The notes below the pieces were generated by a model that saw only the letters and a program-made list of their open reading frames with translations, had not been told where the DNA came from and searched no databases. A program made the position numbers and the translations under genes. Positions 10,478 to 18,977 of a DNA stretch of 64,000 nt are shown piece by piece. Position 1 is the stretch's first letter, and each line of letters begins with the position of its first letter. Source of the stretch: Pedobacter frigoris (GTDB lineage Bacteria; Bacteroidota; Bacteroidia; Sphingobacteriales; Sphingobacteriaceae); assembly GCF_005116445.1 (NCBI RefSeq), contig NZ_SWBQ01000001.1:186001-250000 (forward strand), given 5' to 3'.

Positions 10478-13400
10478 TTAGAATGAAACATTAAGTCCTA
10501 ACATGAATTTTCTGGCCATCGGATATACCGACGGACCTGTAGAAAACAATATTGCCTGATTATCTTCTCTAACCGGTATTTCCGGGTCTACACCAGAATA
10601 TTTAGTGATGACAAATAGATTTTCTCCCGACAGGTAAACTCTTAAATTTCTGACATTAAATTTTTTAAGATCAAAGTTGTAACCCACAGCCAAAGAACGC
10701 AATCTGAAAAAGTCGTTGCTTTCCACGTAGCGTGAAGACATCGAATTTCCTTTGTCTTGATTATTGGATCTTGCTACAGGGTGGGTTGCGATGTCACCAG
10801 CTTTTTCCCATCTCTTCCAGCCGTCCATTAATTTCATTTGGTTTCTGTCCGTATAAGTTCCATCCGAATCGTATTCCTGGCGTGAATAGTTATACACCTT
10901 TCCACCAATCGAATAGCCGAACACCCCGTTCAAATCAAATTTCTTCCATTTCAAATAAGTGGTGATGCCACCAAATAGATCAGGTGAGGCCTTGTCTAGT
11001 TTTTCCTGGCTGGCTTTTGAATAATCAGAAGTTTTTGTTCTCGCAGTTTCGTTACCATTTGCATCCCTGGTTACAGTGTACCATAACGGCTTACCATCAT
11101 CAGGATTAACGCCCGCCCATTCAGGCATGTAATAGGTATCAACAGGCAGTCCGATTTCCAGTACCCTGCGTGCCGAGCCCGCAATACCCAGTTCATCACT
11201 TATAATGATCGGTTTCGCTGAGTAAGTTCCATCTTCATTCCGGGTTTTATAGATGTCAGTAAGCTTGTTAACATTGTGTCCCACATTTACATCCAGGCTC
11301 CATAGCAAATCTTCTGTATGGAGGATGTCACCTCCAAGCGCTATCTCTATACCCTTGTTTTGCATTTTACCAACATTTTGCCAAATACTGGTTACGCCTG
11401 TGAGACCGCTAATCGGCACATTGTACAAAATATTATCTGTACTTTTAATGTAATAGTCTAGTGTTAGCCTCACCCTATTATTGAAAGCAGTCGCATCTAA
11501 TCCTAATCCGCTAGTGTAGGTTTCTTCCCAGGTTAAGTTTTTGTTGCCGATCTGGCTAATCAAAATTCCCGGAATTCCATTGTAACTTGCTGATGTATTC
11601 ACAGCATACAGATCATATTGAGGATACAAAGCCGAAGGGCGGTTTCCTACGGTACCATATGCAGCGCGAAGTTTAAGCGTATTTACGAAATCTGCTTTGA
11701 ACCATTCCTCGCGATTGATGTTCCATCCGGCACTTACGGAGAAAAAGTTACCATATTTTTTGCCAAAATTTGATGCACCATCTCTTCGAAGAGATACCTG
11801 CGCCAGGTATTTGCCATCGTAGGCGTAGTTAGAATTAAATAACAAAGATTGCACCGCCCACTCATTTATTGCGCCTTTTGTCCTTTCAGGACTTGCTGCA
11901 ACATCCAGGACTTCAAAGCCTCGAGGTATGCCTTTTCCATATGCATCTAAAGTTTTACTGTTGAAGTCATTGAATTCATATCCGGCAAGCGCGTTCAGGC
12001 TATGTTTTCCCCATGCATTGTTATACCGCAATAGCTGATTGGTATAGCGACGGGTATATTCAGACCTGTAATCTGTGACACGTCCGTTTACACTCAGTCC
12101 ACCATTTGAGCGGGGATCTGTGTATCCACTGGCAGAGTAGGTGTTAAATCTATAATTGTTAACAGAAGAAAAGGTCAGGTTTTTAGTCAGGTTGATGTCG
12201 AAATCAAAATTGCCCATAAACTCGTAGTTGGTATTTGCAGATTTGTTCCATTGCAGATCATAAAGGTAATTCGTGCTTGCACTGTTTACCCATGTACTGG
12301 ATCTGTGAGGTACTAAATTTCCATTGGCATCATAAGGACTGTCCCATGGAAGATTTGAATAAATTGAAGTTACAGAATATTGTCTGTCGATAACACCACG
12401 ACGGGAACCAACTAAAGAAGGCTTAACAGTCAGCCAGCTAAAAGGCTTAAAAACCGTGTTTAATCTAAAATTGTAACGTTCATAATCATATCCTTTGATG
12501 GCGCCGGATTCATCATAAAATCCCACAGAAAGAAATGACTGGAGTTTTTCAGTGCCTCCCTGTAAAGAGATATTGTGATTTTGGTTGAAGCCGTTTTTAG
12601 TTGCCAGATCCCACCAATCGAAATTGCTGTTACGCAACTCTGGTTTCCAGCGTGGAAAATTTAGACCACTTGCATTAGAGAAAGAAGCGAAATAGTCATA
12701 TAATTCTGCCCCGTTCATCACCTGTAGATTGCCGTTTGTAAGTTGGGTAAACCCATTTCTGGAGGTAATATCTACCGTCATTTGTCCGGCTTTTGCGCGT
12801 TTTGTAGTCACAACGATTACACCATTGGCACCCTGGGAACCATAAATAGCGGTCGACGCAGCATCTTTTAACACCGTCATAGATTCGATATCCTCCGGAT
12901 TTAATTCTCCTGGGCTTGATCCTATGATCACTCCATCTATCACCCAAAGCGGACTGGTTGTACCGCTCAAAGTAGCTTGTCCCCGGATGATCACTGAACC
13001 TGCGGTTCCCGGTTTTCCCGAGCCTGGTGCAACGAATAGGCCAGGAGCCTTTCCGGCAAGTAGGTTTTGTACATTTGGAGAGGTTACATTTTTCAGTTTA
13101 TCTCCGCTGATTGTGCTGATGGCACCGGTGAGACTTTCTTTTTTCTGAGTGCTATAACCCATTACGACTACTTCTCCGAGTGTTTCAAGCGATTCGCTAA
13201 GGATGATATTTCCTAAAGACGGACCACTTATTTTGATCTCCTGAGGTGTGTAGCCGATAGAACTGATCACTAGTGTTTCGCCGATAGTTGCTTCTATACT
13301 AAAATAACCTTGGGCATTACTGAGTGTAACTCGGTTAGTGCCTTTCACCGTTACAGAAGCTCCGGTAACAGGTAAGCCACTTTGGTCTTTAATAGTACCT

Positions 13401-13831
13401 GTAATGGCTTGTGGAATCGCTATTTTTTCAGCAATCATCACCCTTGGTTTATCAAGGACTTTATTGACAACAATAGTTTTGTTTTCAATAATATATTCTA
13501 ACGGCAAGCCCACTAATACTTGTTGTAGTACACTGTTAATTGAATTTTCATTAATGTTTACATCCAATTTCTTAATTCCTTTTAGGTCGTCCGTTTTATA
13601 GAAAAAAGAGTAGTCAGACTGTTTCTCAATTGCAATTAAAATGTCCGAGATTTTCGCAGATTTCAGCTGTAACTTAATAGTTTGTGAGAAAGTTTTTGCG
13701 TTCGCAAAGGTTGAAATAAATACCGTAAGGAAGGTGACAATCTTCATGGTGGCAAAAAAGAGACCGAAAGGCTTTTTGCCATTCCCGCTCTTCAAGTGGT
13801 AGTTTCGTTTTTGGTTAGTTTTAGGGTTCAT
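10478..13831 (-). CDS. SusC/RagA-family TonB-dependent transporter with STN domain
   Basis: Outer-membrane beta-barrel importer energised by TonB. Domains in order: cationic N-terminus and signal (KIVTFLTVFISTFANA), STN signalling domain at about 45-125 (ISDILIAIEKQSDYSFFYK), carboxypeptidase-regulatory-like fold at about 140-225 (ITGTIKDQSGLPVTGASVTV), plug at about 230-345 (VVVMGYSTQKKESLTGAIS, GSQGANGVIVVTTK), then a long barrel. An STN domain means transport also signals inward, here to the FecR anti-sigma factor and ECF sigma factor encoded immediately upstream. Its 1117 residues are typical. The susD-like gene starts 13 bases after its stop. Confidence 0.95.
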   Translation of the reverse strand: MNPKTNQKRNYHLKSGNGKKPFGLFFATMKIVTFLTVFISTFANAKTFSQTIKLQLKSAKISDILIAIEKQSDYSFFYKTDDLKGIKKLDVNINENSINSVLQQVLVGLPLEYIIENKTIVVNKVLDKPRVMIAEKIAIPQAITGTIKDQSGLPVTGASVTVKGTNRVTLSNAQGYFSIEATIGETLVISSIGYTPQEIKISGPSLGNIILSESLETLGEVVVMGYSTQKKESLTGAISTISGDKLKNVTSPNVQNLLAGKAPGLFVAPGSGKPGTAGSVIIRGQATLSGTTSPLWVIDGVIIGSSPGELNPEDIESMTVLKDAASTAIYGSQGANGVIVVTTKRAKAGQMTVDITSRNGFTQLTNGNLQVMNGAELYDYFASFSNASGLNFPRWKPELRNSNFDWWDLATKNGFNQNHNISLQGGTEKLQSFLSVGFYDESGAIKGYDYERYNFRLNTVFKPFSWLTVKPSLVGSRRGVIDRQYSVTSIYSNLPWDSPYDANGNLVPHRSSTWVNSASTNYLYDLQWNKSANTNYEFMGNFDFDINLTKNLTFSSVNNYRFNTYSASGYTDPRSNGGLSVNGRVTDYRSEYTRRYTNQLLRYNNAWGKHSLNALAGYEFNDFNSKTLDAYGKGIPRGFEVLDVAASPERTKGAINEWAVQSLLFNSNYAYDGKYLAQVSLRRDGASNFGKKYGNFFSVSAGWNINREEWFKADFVNTLKLRAAYGTVGNRPSALYPQYDLYAVNTSASYNGIPGILISQIGNKNLTWEETYTSGLGLDATAFNNRVRLTLDYYIKSTDNILYNVPISGLTGVTSIWQNVGKMQNKGIEIALGGDILHTEDLLWSLDVNVGHNVNKLTDIYKTRNEDGTYSAKPIIISDELGIAGSARRVLEIGLPVDTYYMPEWAGVNPDDGKPLWYTVTRDANGNETARTKTSDYSKASQEKLDKASPDLFGGITTYLKWKKFDLNGVFGYSIGGKVYNYSRQEYDSDGTYTDRNQMKLMDGWKRWEKAGDIATHPVARSNNQDKGNSMSSRYVESNDFFRLRSLAVGYNFDLKKFNVRNLRVYLSGENLFVITKYSGVDPEIPVREDNQAILFSTGPSVYPMARKFMLGLNVSF

Positions 13832-13934
13832 TTTTAGCTAAAGATTTTAGATTTAAATGTTTTTAGTTGGTAGTTTTTCGAAGCACATGGCTTCTTCAGG
13901 TAGCATGTTAGTGTTTACTCATATGATCTTGGGT

Positions 13935-15119
13935 TTAGTTTTTGATGATTAGTTTGTTGTCTTGTGTTAATTCATATTTGACGCGTGTAGCACCCAATAT
14001 TTTAAGGGCTTGTCTAAGCGTTAGGTTTTTTTGGATTTTTCCTGTGAAAGTGCCTGGAGGCCTGTTTTCGTCATACACCACTTTAATGTCGTACCATCTC
14101 GCCAGTTCGAACATCACATCATCTATATCTGCTTCATTAAACTGGAACAAATCATTTTTCCAGGCCATAATATCTTCCGGATTGATGTCACTAATTACCC
14201 GTACATTTTCAGAACCAGGCTGGCTAACTGCCTGTTGATTGGGCGTTAATAAGTAATTTCGCTTACCGGCATTTAACTTTATGCTGCCTTCCAATAGGCT
14301 AGTTTTGTAACTACCATGATCTGCATAGGTATTGACATTAAAATGCGTTCCTAAAACTTCAATGTTTGTTTGGCTATTTTGAATGTTTACGATAAACGGT
14401 TTTCGGGGATTCTTTGCCACTTCAAAATAAACTTCTCCGGAAATGGTCACTTTTCTGGTCTTTTTCGAAAAAGCAATAGGATAGCTAATGCTACTGGAGG
14501 CATTTAGCCAGACTTTGGTCCCGTCAGATAAAGTAATGTTGTATTTGCGCCCCACAGGTGTTTCAATGCTGTTTAGCTCATTTTCTTTGACGTTTTTGCT
14601 GTCCAGATAGACCACTTGTCCATTGCTTATCCTAATTTTTGAGCCATTGCGGCTAACTATTACTTTACTGTCGAGGGCACTATCAAGCGAAACCTGCGTG
14701 CCGTCTGACAACACCAATATGGCTCCATTTTTTCCTGGCTGTACATCTTTTTCAATTGCTGTTTTTTGATCAGTGCTGGCATTGAAGGTTTGATTAAACA
14801 ACCAATAGGATCCAATTAAAATGGCGATAGCCGCCACAGCACTATATTTCAGCATTCTAAGTATAGAAATGCTGCGGGTTGTTTTCAGTTGAAAGTTTTT
14901 GTCCAGCGCCAGTATTTGATTGACCTTCGCATCTATTTCAGCCTCGTCCACAATGAAATTTTCTGTTGCTGAAAGGGGAGGGATCGTCAGGCCGAGTATA
15001 TCGATTAATTCTTCCTGATCAATGGTGTCGAGTAATTGAGACAATTCTGCAGCCTCATGATCAGACAGCGTATTACTATAATATTGTTCCAGTAAATAAC
15101 GGATTCGTTCGTTACGCAT
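13935..15119 (-). CDS. FecR-family anti-sigma factor
   Basis: Inner-membrane regulator that holds the partner ECF sigma factor until the STN domain of the loaded SusC contacts its periplasmic part. A cytoplasmic N-terminal region (HEAAELSQLLDTID) is followed by one membrane segment at about 86-108 (MLKYSAVAAIAILIGSYWLF). The FecR domain is at about 180-280 (ETPVGRKYNITLSDGTKVWL, GEVYFEVAKNPRKPF) and a C-terminal DUF4974-like secretin fold at about 320-394. It lies 93 bases after the sigma gene and 103 bases before susC. Confidence 0.93.
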   Translation of the reverse strand: MRNERIRYLLEQYYSNTLSDHEAAELSQLLDTIDQEELIDILGLTIPPLSATENFIVDEAEIDAKVNQILALDKNFQLKTTRSISILRMLKYSAVAAIAILIGSYWLFNQTFNASTDQKTAIEKDVQPGKNGAILVLSDGTQVSLDSALDSKVIVSRNGSKIRISNGQVVYLDSKNVKENELNSIETPVGRKYNITLSDGTKVWLNASSSISYPIAFSKKTRKVTISGEVYFEVAKNPRKPFIVNIQNSQTNIEVLGTHFNVNTYADHGSYKTSLLEGSIKLNAGKRNYLLTPNQQAVSQPGSENVRVISDINPEDIMAWKNDLFQFNEADIDDVMFELARWYDIKVVYDENRPPGTFTGKIQKNLTLRQALKILGATRVKYELTQDNKLIIKN

Positions 15120-15212
15120 GCGGGTTCTTTTGTTTGGTTAGTTTGGATTTTCATCCAGATTAATAGTATGAATAGACTTTTGTATATGACTACTATTGGA
15201 ATATTAAGTTTT

Positions 15213-15815
15213 TTAAAAAATACCTAATATGATGAGGATACTCAGGTATTCAGAATAGCCAGCGTTCACCAGTTCCTGGCGAATCAGTTTGAGTGCAGTG
15301 GTCAGGGTATTGTAAACAGTATTAATAGAGATGTTTAATTTTTTTGCGATCTGGTCCGGGCTTAGCCCTTCTTCTCTACTTAGTAGGTAGATGGTCTGGC
15401 GCTGTTGGGCCAGGCCCTGTACAGCTACGTTTATGATCGACTTGATTTCAGTAAACTCAACAGATTGTTGGATGCAAAAGGTTGAATTTTCGTTTTCTAT
15501 GTTCGATTGCAGCCTGTCGGCCTTTGTCTTGATATGAAGTTCTTTTCTGATCAGGGTCAAAGCTTCAGTGCTGACAACTTTATAGATCCATGCCTGAAAG
15601 TTGTCTATTTCTTTGAGCCTGTCACGATTGAGCCAAACTCTTAAAAACGACTCCTGTAAAATATCAGAAGCGGCATCTTCGTTATTGTGGGTTACCTTAA
15701 GAAGGAATTTGTGTAATTTTTTAAAATAGAGTGTATATAAAGTTTTGAATGCTTTTTCATCTCCATCGGCGATAGCCTCAATAAGATCTGATTCGTTGTG
15801 TTCTTTTTTGATCAC
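15213..15815 (-). CDS. ECF RNA polymerase sigma factor (SusCD-linked)
   Basis: Sigma-70 region 2 at about 22-85 (FKTLYTLYFKKLHKFL, DILQESFLRVWLNRDRL, IDNFQAWIYKVV) and region 4 at about 140-190 (LSREEGLSPDQIAKKLNIS helix-turn-helix). Regions 1.1 and 3 are absent, as in ECF factors. Its place immediately before fecR and susC says it drives the SusCD genes in response to substrate uptake. The C-terminal end is hydrophobic (YLSILIILGIF), which is common in this Bacteroidota group. Confidence 0.93.
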   Translation of the reverse strand: MIKKEHNESDLIEAIADGDEKAFKTLYTLYFKKLHKFLLKVTHNNEDAASDILQESFLRVWLNRDRLKEIDNFQAWIYKVVSTEALTLIRKELHIKTKADRLQSNIENENSTFCIQQSVEFTEIKSIINVAVQGLAQQRQTIYLLSREEGLSPDQIAKKLNISINTVYNTLTTALKLIRQELVNAGYSEYLSILIILGIF

Positions 15816-15981
15816 TAAATTACTAATTCTATGCGAAGATATATAAATTGGTCATTTATACATATTTCTATAATGAATTACAAAATTTCGAATTTCATAT
15901 GCAGGTTAAGTCTATCTGTTTTAATCAGGAGAAAGTAATATTGGTCTGACAGAAAAATTAAAGCCCGCAAAATATCGCATA

Positions 15982-16878
15982 TCAAACTGCGACGAGCATT
16001 TCTAAAAAGTAAGGCAGTGCCGGATTACCATTTAAATTTTTCCAGACCGCATATAAAGCTGTTTGTTGCGGAATACCTTTCAATTCAATAAAGCGGATGT
16101 TCGGGTTTTCAGTGGACGCCAATGAACTAGGGATGACCGAAAGTCCCATCCCGTTTTCTACCAGTCTGAAAATGGTTGGCGCGTGAATAGAACGATGGGC
16201 AACCTTTGGTGCAAAACCCTGGTCGGCACATAGATTAATGATTTGCTGGTAATACAGCTGACTTTGGTCATTCGGAAACAAAATAAAATTTTCCTCCCTG
16301 AACTGACCTATATTGCTGAATTCGGCATTGGTAATCGGGTGATTCGTCGGTAAAACCAAAGAGAACGTCTCCGTATATACCCTTTTACTGCTAAAACCAT
16401 CCGGCAGGTGGTTGGATCTCATAAAGCCCAGGTCAAGTGTCTCATTTTGCAGGGCCACCAATTGTTCTGCATTGTTGAGCTCATCCAGCCTGAACCTGAT
16501 ATTGGGGCAATCGCTATTGAACTGCTTAAGTAAACCAGGCAAAACAGAAGCCATTGCTGAAGCCACGAAACCAATCCCGATCTGACCAGTATTTCCGGCA
16601 GTGTACAGTTTAATATTGGTTGCAGCAATTTCAACTTTGTTTAATACCTGTAATATATCTTTATAAAAAAGCCTGCCCGCATCGCTCAACAAAACCTTTC
16701 GGTTGGTCCGTTCAAACAGTGAAACTTTCAGTATGCCTTCCAGGTGTTTGATCTGCTGACTTAAGGCCGACTGTGAGATGAAAAGAATTTCTGAAGCTTT
16801 TCTATAATGAAGTTCCTCAGCCAGTACCTTAAAATAGTTAAGCTGTCGAAGTTCTAATTGATTAGCTGTGCTTATCAT
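15982..16878 (-). CDS. LysR-type transcriptional regulator
   Basis: Winged helix-turn-helix at residues about 10-65 (LRQLNYFKVLAEELHYRKAS, SQSALSQQIKHLEGIL, LFERTNRKVLLSDAGR), followed by a periplasmic-binding-protein-like effector domain to residue 298. It is divergent from the lysine-catabolism operon with only 78 bases between start codons, and a T-N11-A palindrome lies in that gap, so it probably controls that operon and itself. The inducer could be lysine or an intermediate such as aminoadipate; this is inference. Confidence 0.93.
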   Translation of the reverse strand: MISTANQLELRQLNYFKVLAEELHYRKASEILFISQSALSQQIKHLEGILKVSLFERTNRKVLLSDAGRLFYKDILQVLNKVEIAATNIKLYTAGNTGQIGIGFVASAMASVLPGLLKQFNSDCPNIRFRLDELNNAEQLVALQNETLDLGFMRSNHLPDGFSSKRVYTETFSLVLPTNHPITNAEFSNIGQFREENFILFPNDQSQLYYQQIINLCADQGFAPKVAHRSIHAPTIFRLVENGMGLSVIPSSLASTENPNIRFIELKGIPQQTALYAVWKNLNGNPALPYFLEMLVAV

Positions 16879-16895
16879 TTGTTAATTATTATGTA

Positions 16896-16927
16896 TTGTT
16901 TACTAATGGTAAATGTATGGATATTTG
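16896..16927 (+). promoter_or_regulatory. Candidate LysR operator inside the lysine-operon promoter
   Basis: TTTAC-N5-GTAAA at 16899-16913 is a perfect interrupted palindrome containing the T-N11-A pattern of LysR boxes. A TTG at 16896-16898 and GATATTTG at 16920-16927 (one mismatch to TAnnTTTG) are spaced 21 bases apart, as -33 and -7 elements are, so the box lies in the spacer. The implied start site is near 16934, ahead of the ATG at 16957. This also argues against the longer reading frame that runs through this region. Confidence 0.5.
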
Positions 16928-16956
16928 AGCTGTTATTACCAAATATATATAGACCA

Positions 16957-18048
16957 ATGATTGAAAAAGTATTGACACTTGGCCTCGGCAAAGTAGGTAC
17001 ACTGGTTGGCGTGCTGCTGAGCAAGCAGTTTCAGGTAACCGGTATGGACAAGCAGGCACCTCATTATCCTTACGAACTTCCTTTTAATGTGATTACGGGC
17101 GATGTCACAGATGAAGTACTGATGCAGCAAATGATTGCCGGTCATGATGCCGTGGTTTCGGCCCTGCCTTATTTTCTTAATAAAACCATCGCAAGAATTG
17201 CACACCAGGAAGGTAAAAGTTATTTCGACCTTACGGAAGATGTAGAGACGACCAAATACATCATTGGCTTAAGTGAGACAGCCACAGCGGTAATGGCCCC
17301 GCAATGTGGACTTGCACCTGGGATCATTGGCATTATCGGTGCTCACCTGGCAAAGGATTTTCAAAAACTGCGTTCTATTGAAATGCGTGTGGGTGCTCTG
17401 CCTAAATATCCGAACGGCGAGCTGGGCTATTCCTTTACCTGGTCGGCCGCCGGTGTCGTAAATGAATACATCAACGATGCGGAAGCCATTCATAATGGGC
17501 GGCGTAAGCAGGTTGTGAGTCTGCAGGGCAAGGAAACCATCAATATCGAAGGCGCAGCCTATGAAGCATTTTATACTTCTGGGGGACTGGGCACGATGTG
17601 CGAAACCTATGCAGGACGTGTAGATAAACTGGATTACAAGACCATTCGCTATCCTGGCCATTGCAACCTGATGAACTTTTTGATCCATGAGCTGCACATG
17701 AAAAATAACAAGCAGCAGCTGGAGGATATCCTTAAAAATGCAAAGCCGGAAGTAGAGGAAGATGTAGTACTGGTATATGCCGTGGCCGAAGGCTGGAAAG
17801 ATGGACAACTGAAAAGGAACGAATTCTGTAAATCTTATAATCCTGTAACCATAGATGGACAGGCCTGGCGGGCAATTTCCTGGACTACAGCAGCCAGTCT
17901 GGTTGCAGTTATTGAAATGGTAGCCAATGGTGCTTTACCGTCCAAAGGTTTCATTAAGCAGGAAGACATTCCATTTGAAGGATTACTGGCCACGCAGACC
18001 GGTCAGCTTTTCGAAAAGGGTATCTTGGGTGAAATTGAAGTAGCATAA
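16957..18048 (+). CDS. L-lysine 6-dehydrogenase / saccharopine dehydrogenase-like
   Basis: NAD(P)-binding oxidoreductase of the saccharopine dehydrogenase family. The Rossmann start is LTLGLGKVGTLVG at residues 5-17. Blocks CGLAPGIIGI, AFYTSGGLGTM and LDYKTIRYPGH closely resemble my memory of lysine 6-dehydrogenase (LysDH), which deaminates the epsilon-amino group of lysine to aminoadipate semialdehyde in one step. A saccharopine-cleaving activity is the main alternative. The start at 16957 is chosen because the frame extended to 16858 would overlap lysR and the promoter, and because Rossmann proteins begin close to the glycine loop. It is 363 residues. First gene of a tight operon; the next gene begins 11 bases later. 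Confidence 0.85.
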   Translation: MIEKVLTLGLGKVGTLVGVLLSKQFQVTGMDKQAPHYPYELPFNVITGDVTDEVLMQQMIAGHDAVVSALPYFLNKTIARIAHQEGKSYFDLTEDVETTKYIIGLSETATAVMAPQCGLAPGIIGIIGAHLAKDFQKLRSIEMRVGALPKYPNGELGYSFTWSAAGVVNEYINDAEAIHNGRRKQVVSLQGKETINIEGAAYEAFYTSGGLGTMCETYAGRVDKLDYKTIRYPGHCNLMNFLIHELHMKNNKQQLEDILKNAKPEVEEDVVLVYAVAEGWKDGQLKRNEFCKSYNPVTIDGQAWRAISWTTAASLVAVIEMVANGALPSKGFIKQEDIPFEGLLATQTGQLFEKGILGEIEVA

Positions 18049-18059
18049 ATACAAAACTG

Positions 18060-18965
18060 ATGAAGTTTGACAATCAAAGTCCGCTGGACATTTTTTTAAA
18101 TATCCTTTTTGAAAGGTACAGTCAGCAGGTTCCGGCAGTAAAAAAAATAACCAATGCACTGATCAGTACTGGTGTAATTGAGGGACAGGAAGAAATCACT
18201 AACGATCATATTGCTTTCCGCACATTGGGTGTGCCGCATCTCGGGATTGCATCTTTTGAGAAAATATTTCTGCACCATGGCTATCAGAAAAGGGACAACT
18301 ACTACTTTGAAGGGAAAAAACTGAATGCTTACTGGTATGCTCCACCTTCACCGGAATATCCGCGGATTTTTATGAGTGAACTGATGGTTGGGAAACTTTC
18401 CAACAAGGGCCAGGCTTTGATTGAAAAATACACCAAACACATCAATGCGGATCCCGTTGATGCGCTTGATCTCGACAACGGGGCGCAGATCGGCGAGTTT
18501 TTTCACCAGCCTTTGTGGCAATTGCCTGAAAAATCCGACTATCAGGCTTTGCTGGAAGAAAGCGAGTATGCCGCCTGGGTAATTTACAACAGGTATTACC
18601 TGAACCACTATACCATCAGCGTGCACGACCTCAAGCCGGGATATAGACATCTGGAGGATTTTAATACTTTTGTGGAATCTTTAGGATTGAAACTGAATAC
18701 AGAGGGTGGGAAAATAAAAGTAAGCCCCGACGGCCTGTTGCGCCAAAGCAGCACGGTAGCAGAAATGCAGGAAGCGGTTTTTGCAAATGGCGAAAAAATG
18801 GATATTGCAGGTAGTTATGTAGAGTTTGCTGAACGTTTAGTGCTTCCTCAATTTATAAATGTGCCTGAAGGCGCGCTTGAAAATATCCATCGCAGAGAAG
18901 GCTTTGAAACTGGCAATGCAGATAAGATCTTTGAAAGCACTTATACCAAACAAACAAAAGGCTGA
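18060..18965 (+). CDS. 2-oxoadipate dioxygenase/decarboxylase (DUF1338, HglS-like)
   Basis: Member of the DUF1338/YdcJ family. The characterised Pseudomonas putida member HglS turns 2-oxoadipate into D-2-hydroxyglutarate with release of CO2, using a non-haem metal. The probable metal ligands are H50 in NDHIAFRTLG, H183 in LNHYTISVH and E255 in SYVEFAERLV, the same His, His, Glu order as in HglS. R54 beside the first ligand is the likely carboxylate-binding arginine. It is 301 residues and soluble, shorter than HglS. It lies 11 bases after the lysine dehydrogenase-like gene and 12 before the aldehyde dehydrogenase, which strongly supports a role in lysine breakdown. Confidence 0.88.
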   Translation: MKFDNQSPLDIFLNILFERYSQQVPAVKKITNALISTGVIEGQEEITNDHIAFRTLGVPHLGIASFEKIFLHHGYQKRDNYYFEGKKLNAYWYAPPSPEYPRIFMSELMVGKLSNKGQALIEKYTKHINADPVDALDLDNGAQIGEFFHQPLWQLPEKSDYQALLEESEYAAWVIYNRYYLNHYTISVHDLKPGYRHLEDFNTFVESLGLKLNTEGGKIKVSPDGLLRQSSTVAEMQEAVFANGEKMDIAGSYVEFAERLVLPQFINVPEGALENIHRREGFETGNADKIFESTYTKQTKG

Positions 18966-18977
18966 TCAAAAAAAGAA

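Noticed and set aside
16679..16684. Other sigma-54-like hits sought in the window
   Set aside because: Only the element at 56690-56705 has correct -24/-12 spacing together with a linked regulator; chance GG/GC pairs elsewhere were not kept.
16858..16956. Longer N-terminus for the lysine dehydrogenase-like protein
   Set aside because: It would overlap the start of lysR and run through the candidate promoter and LysR box; the extra 33 residues are not part of a Rossmann protein.
17269..17808. 179-residue frame on the minus strand
   Set aside because: Antisense to the lysine dehydrogenase-like gene, no recognisable protein features; a shadow of codon usage.
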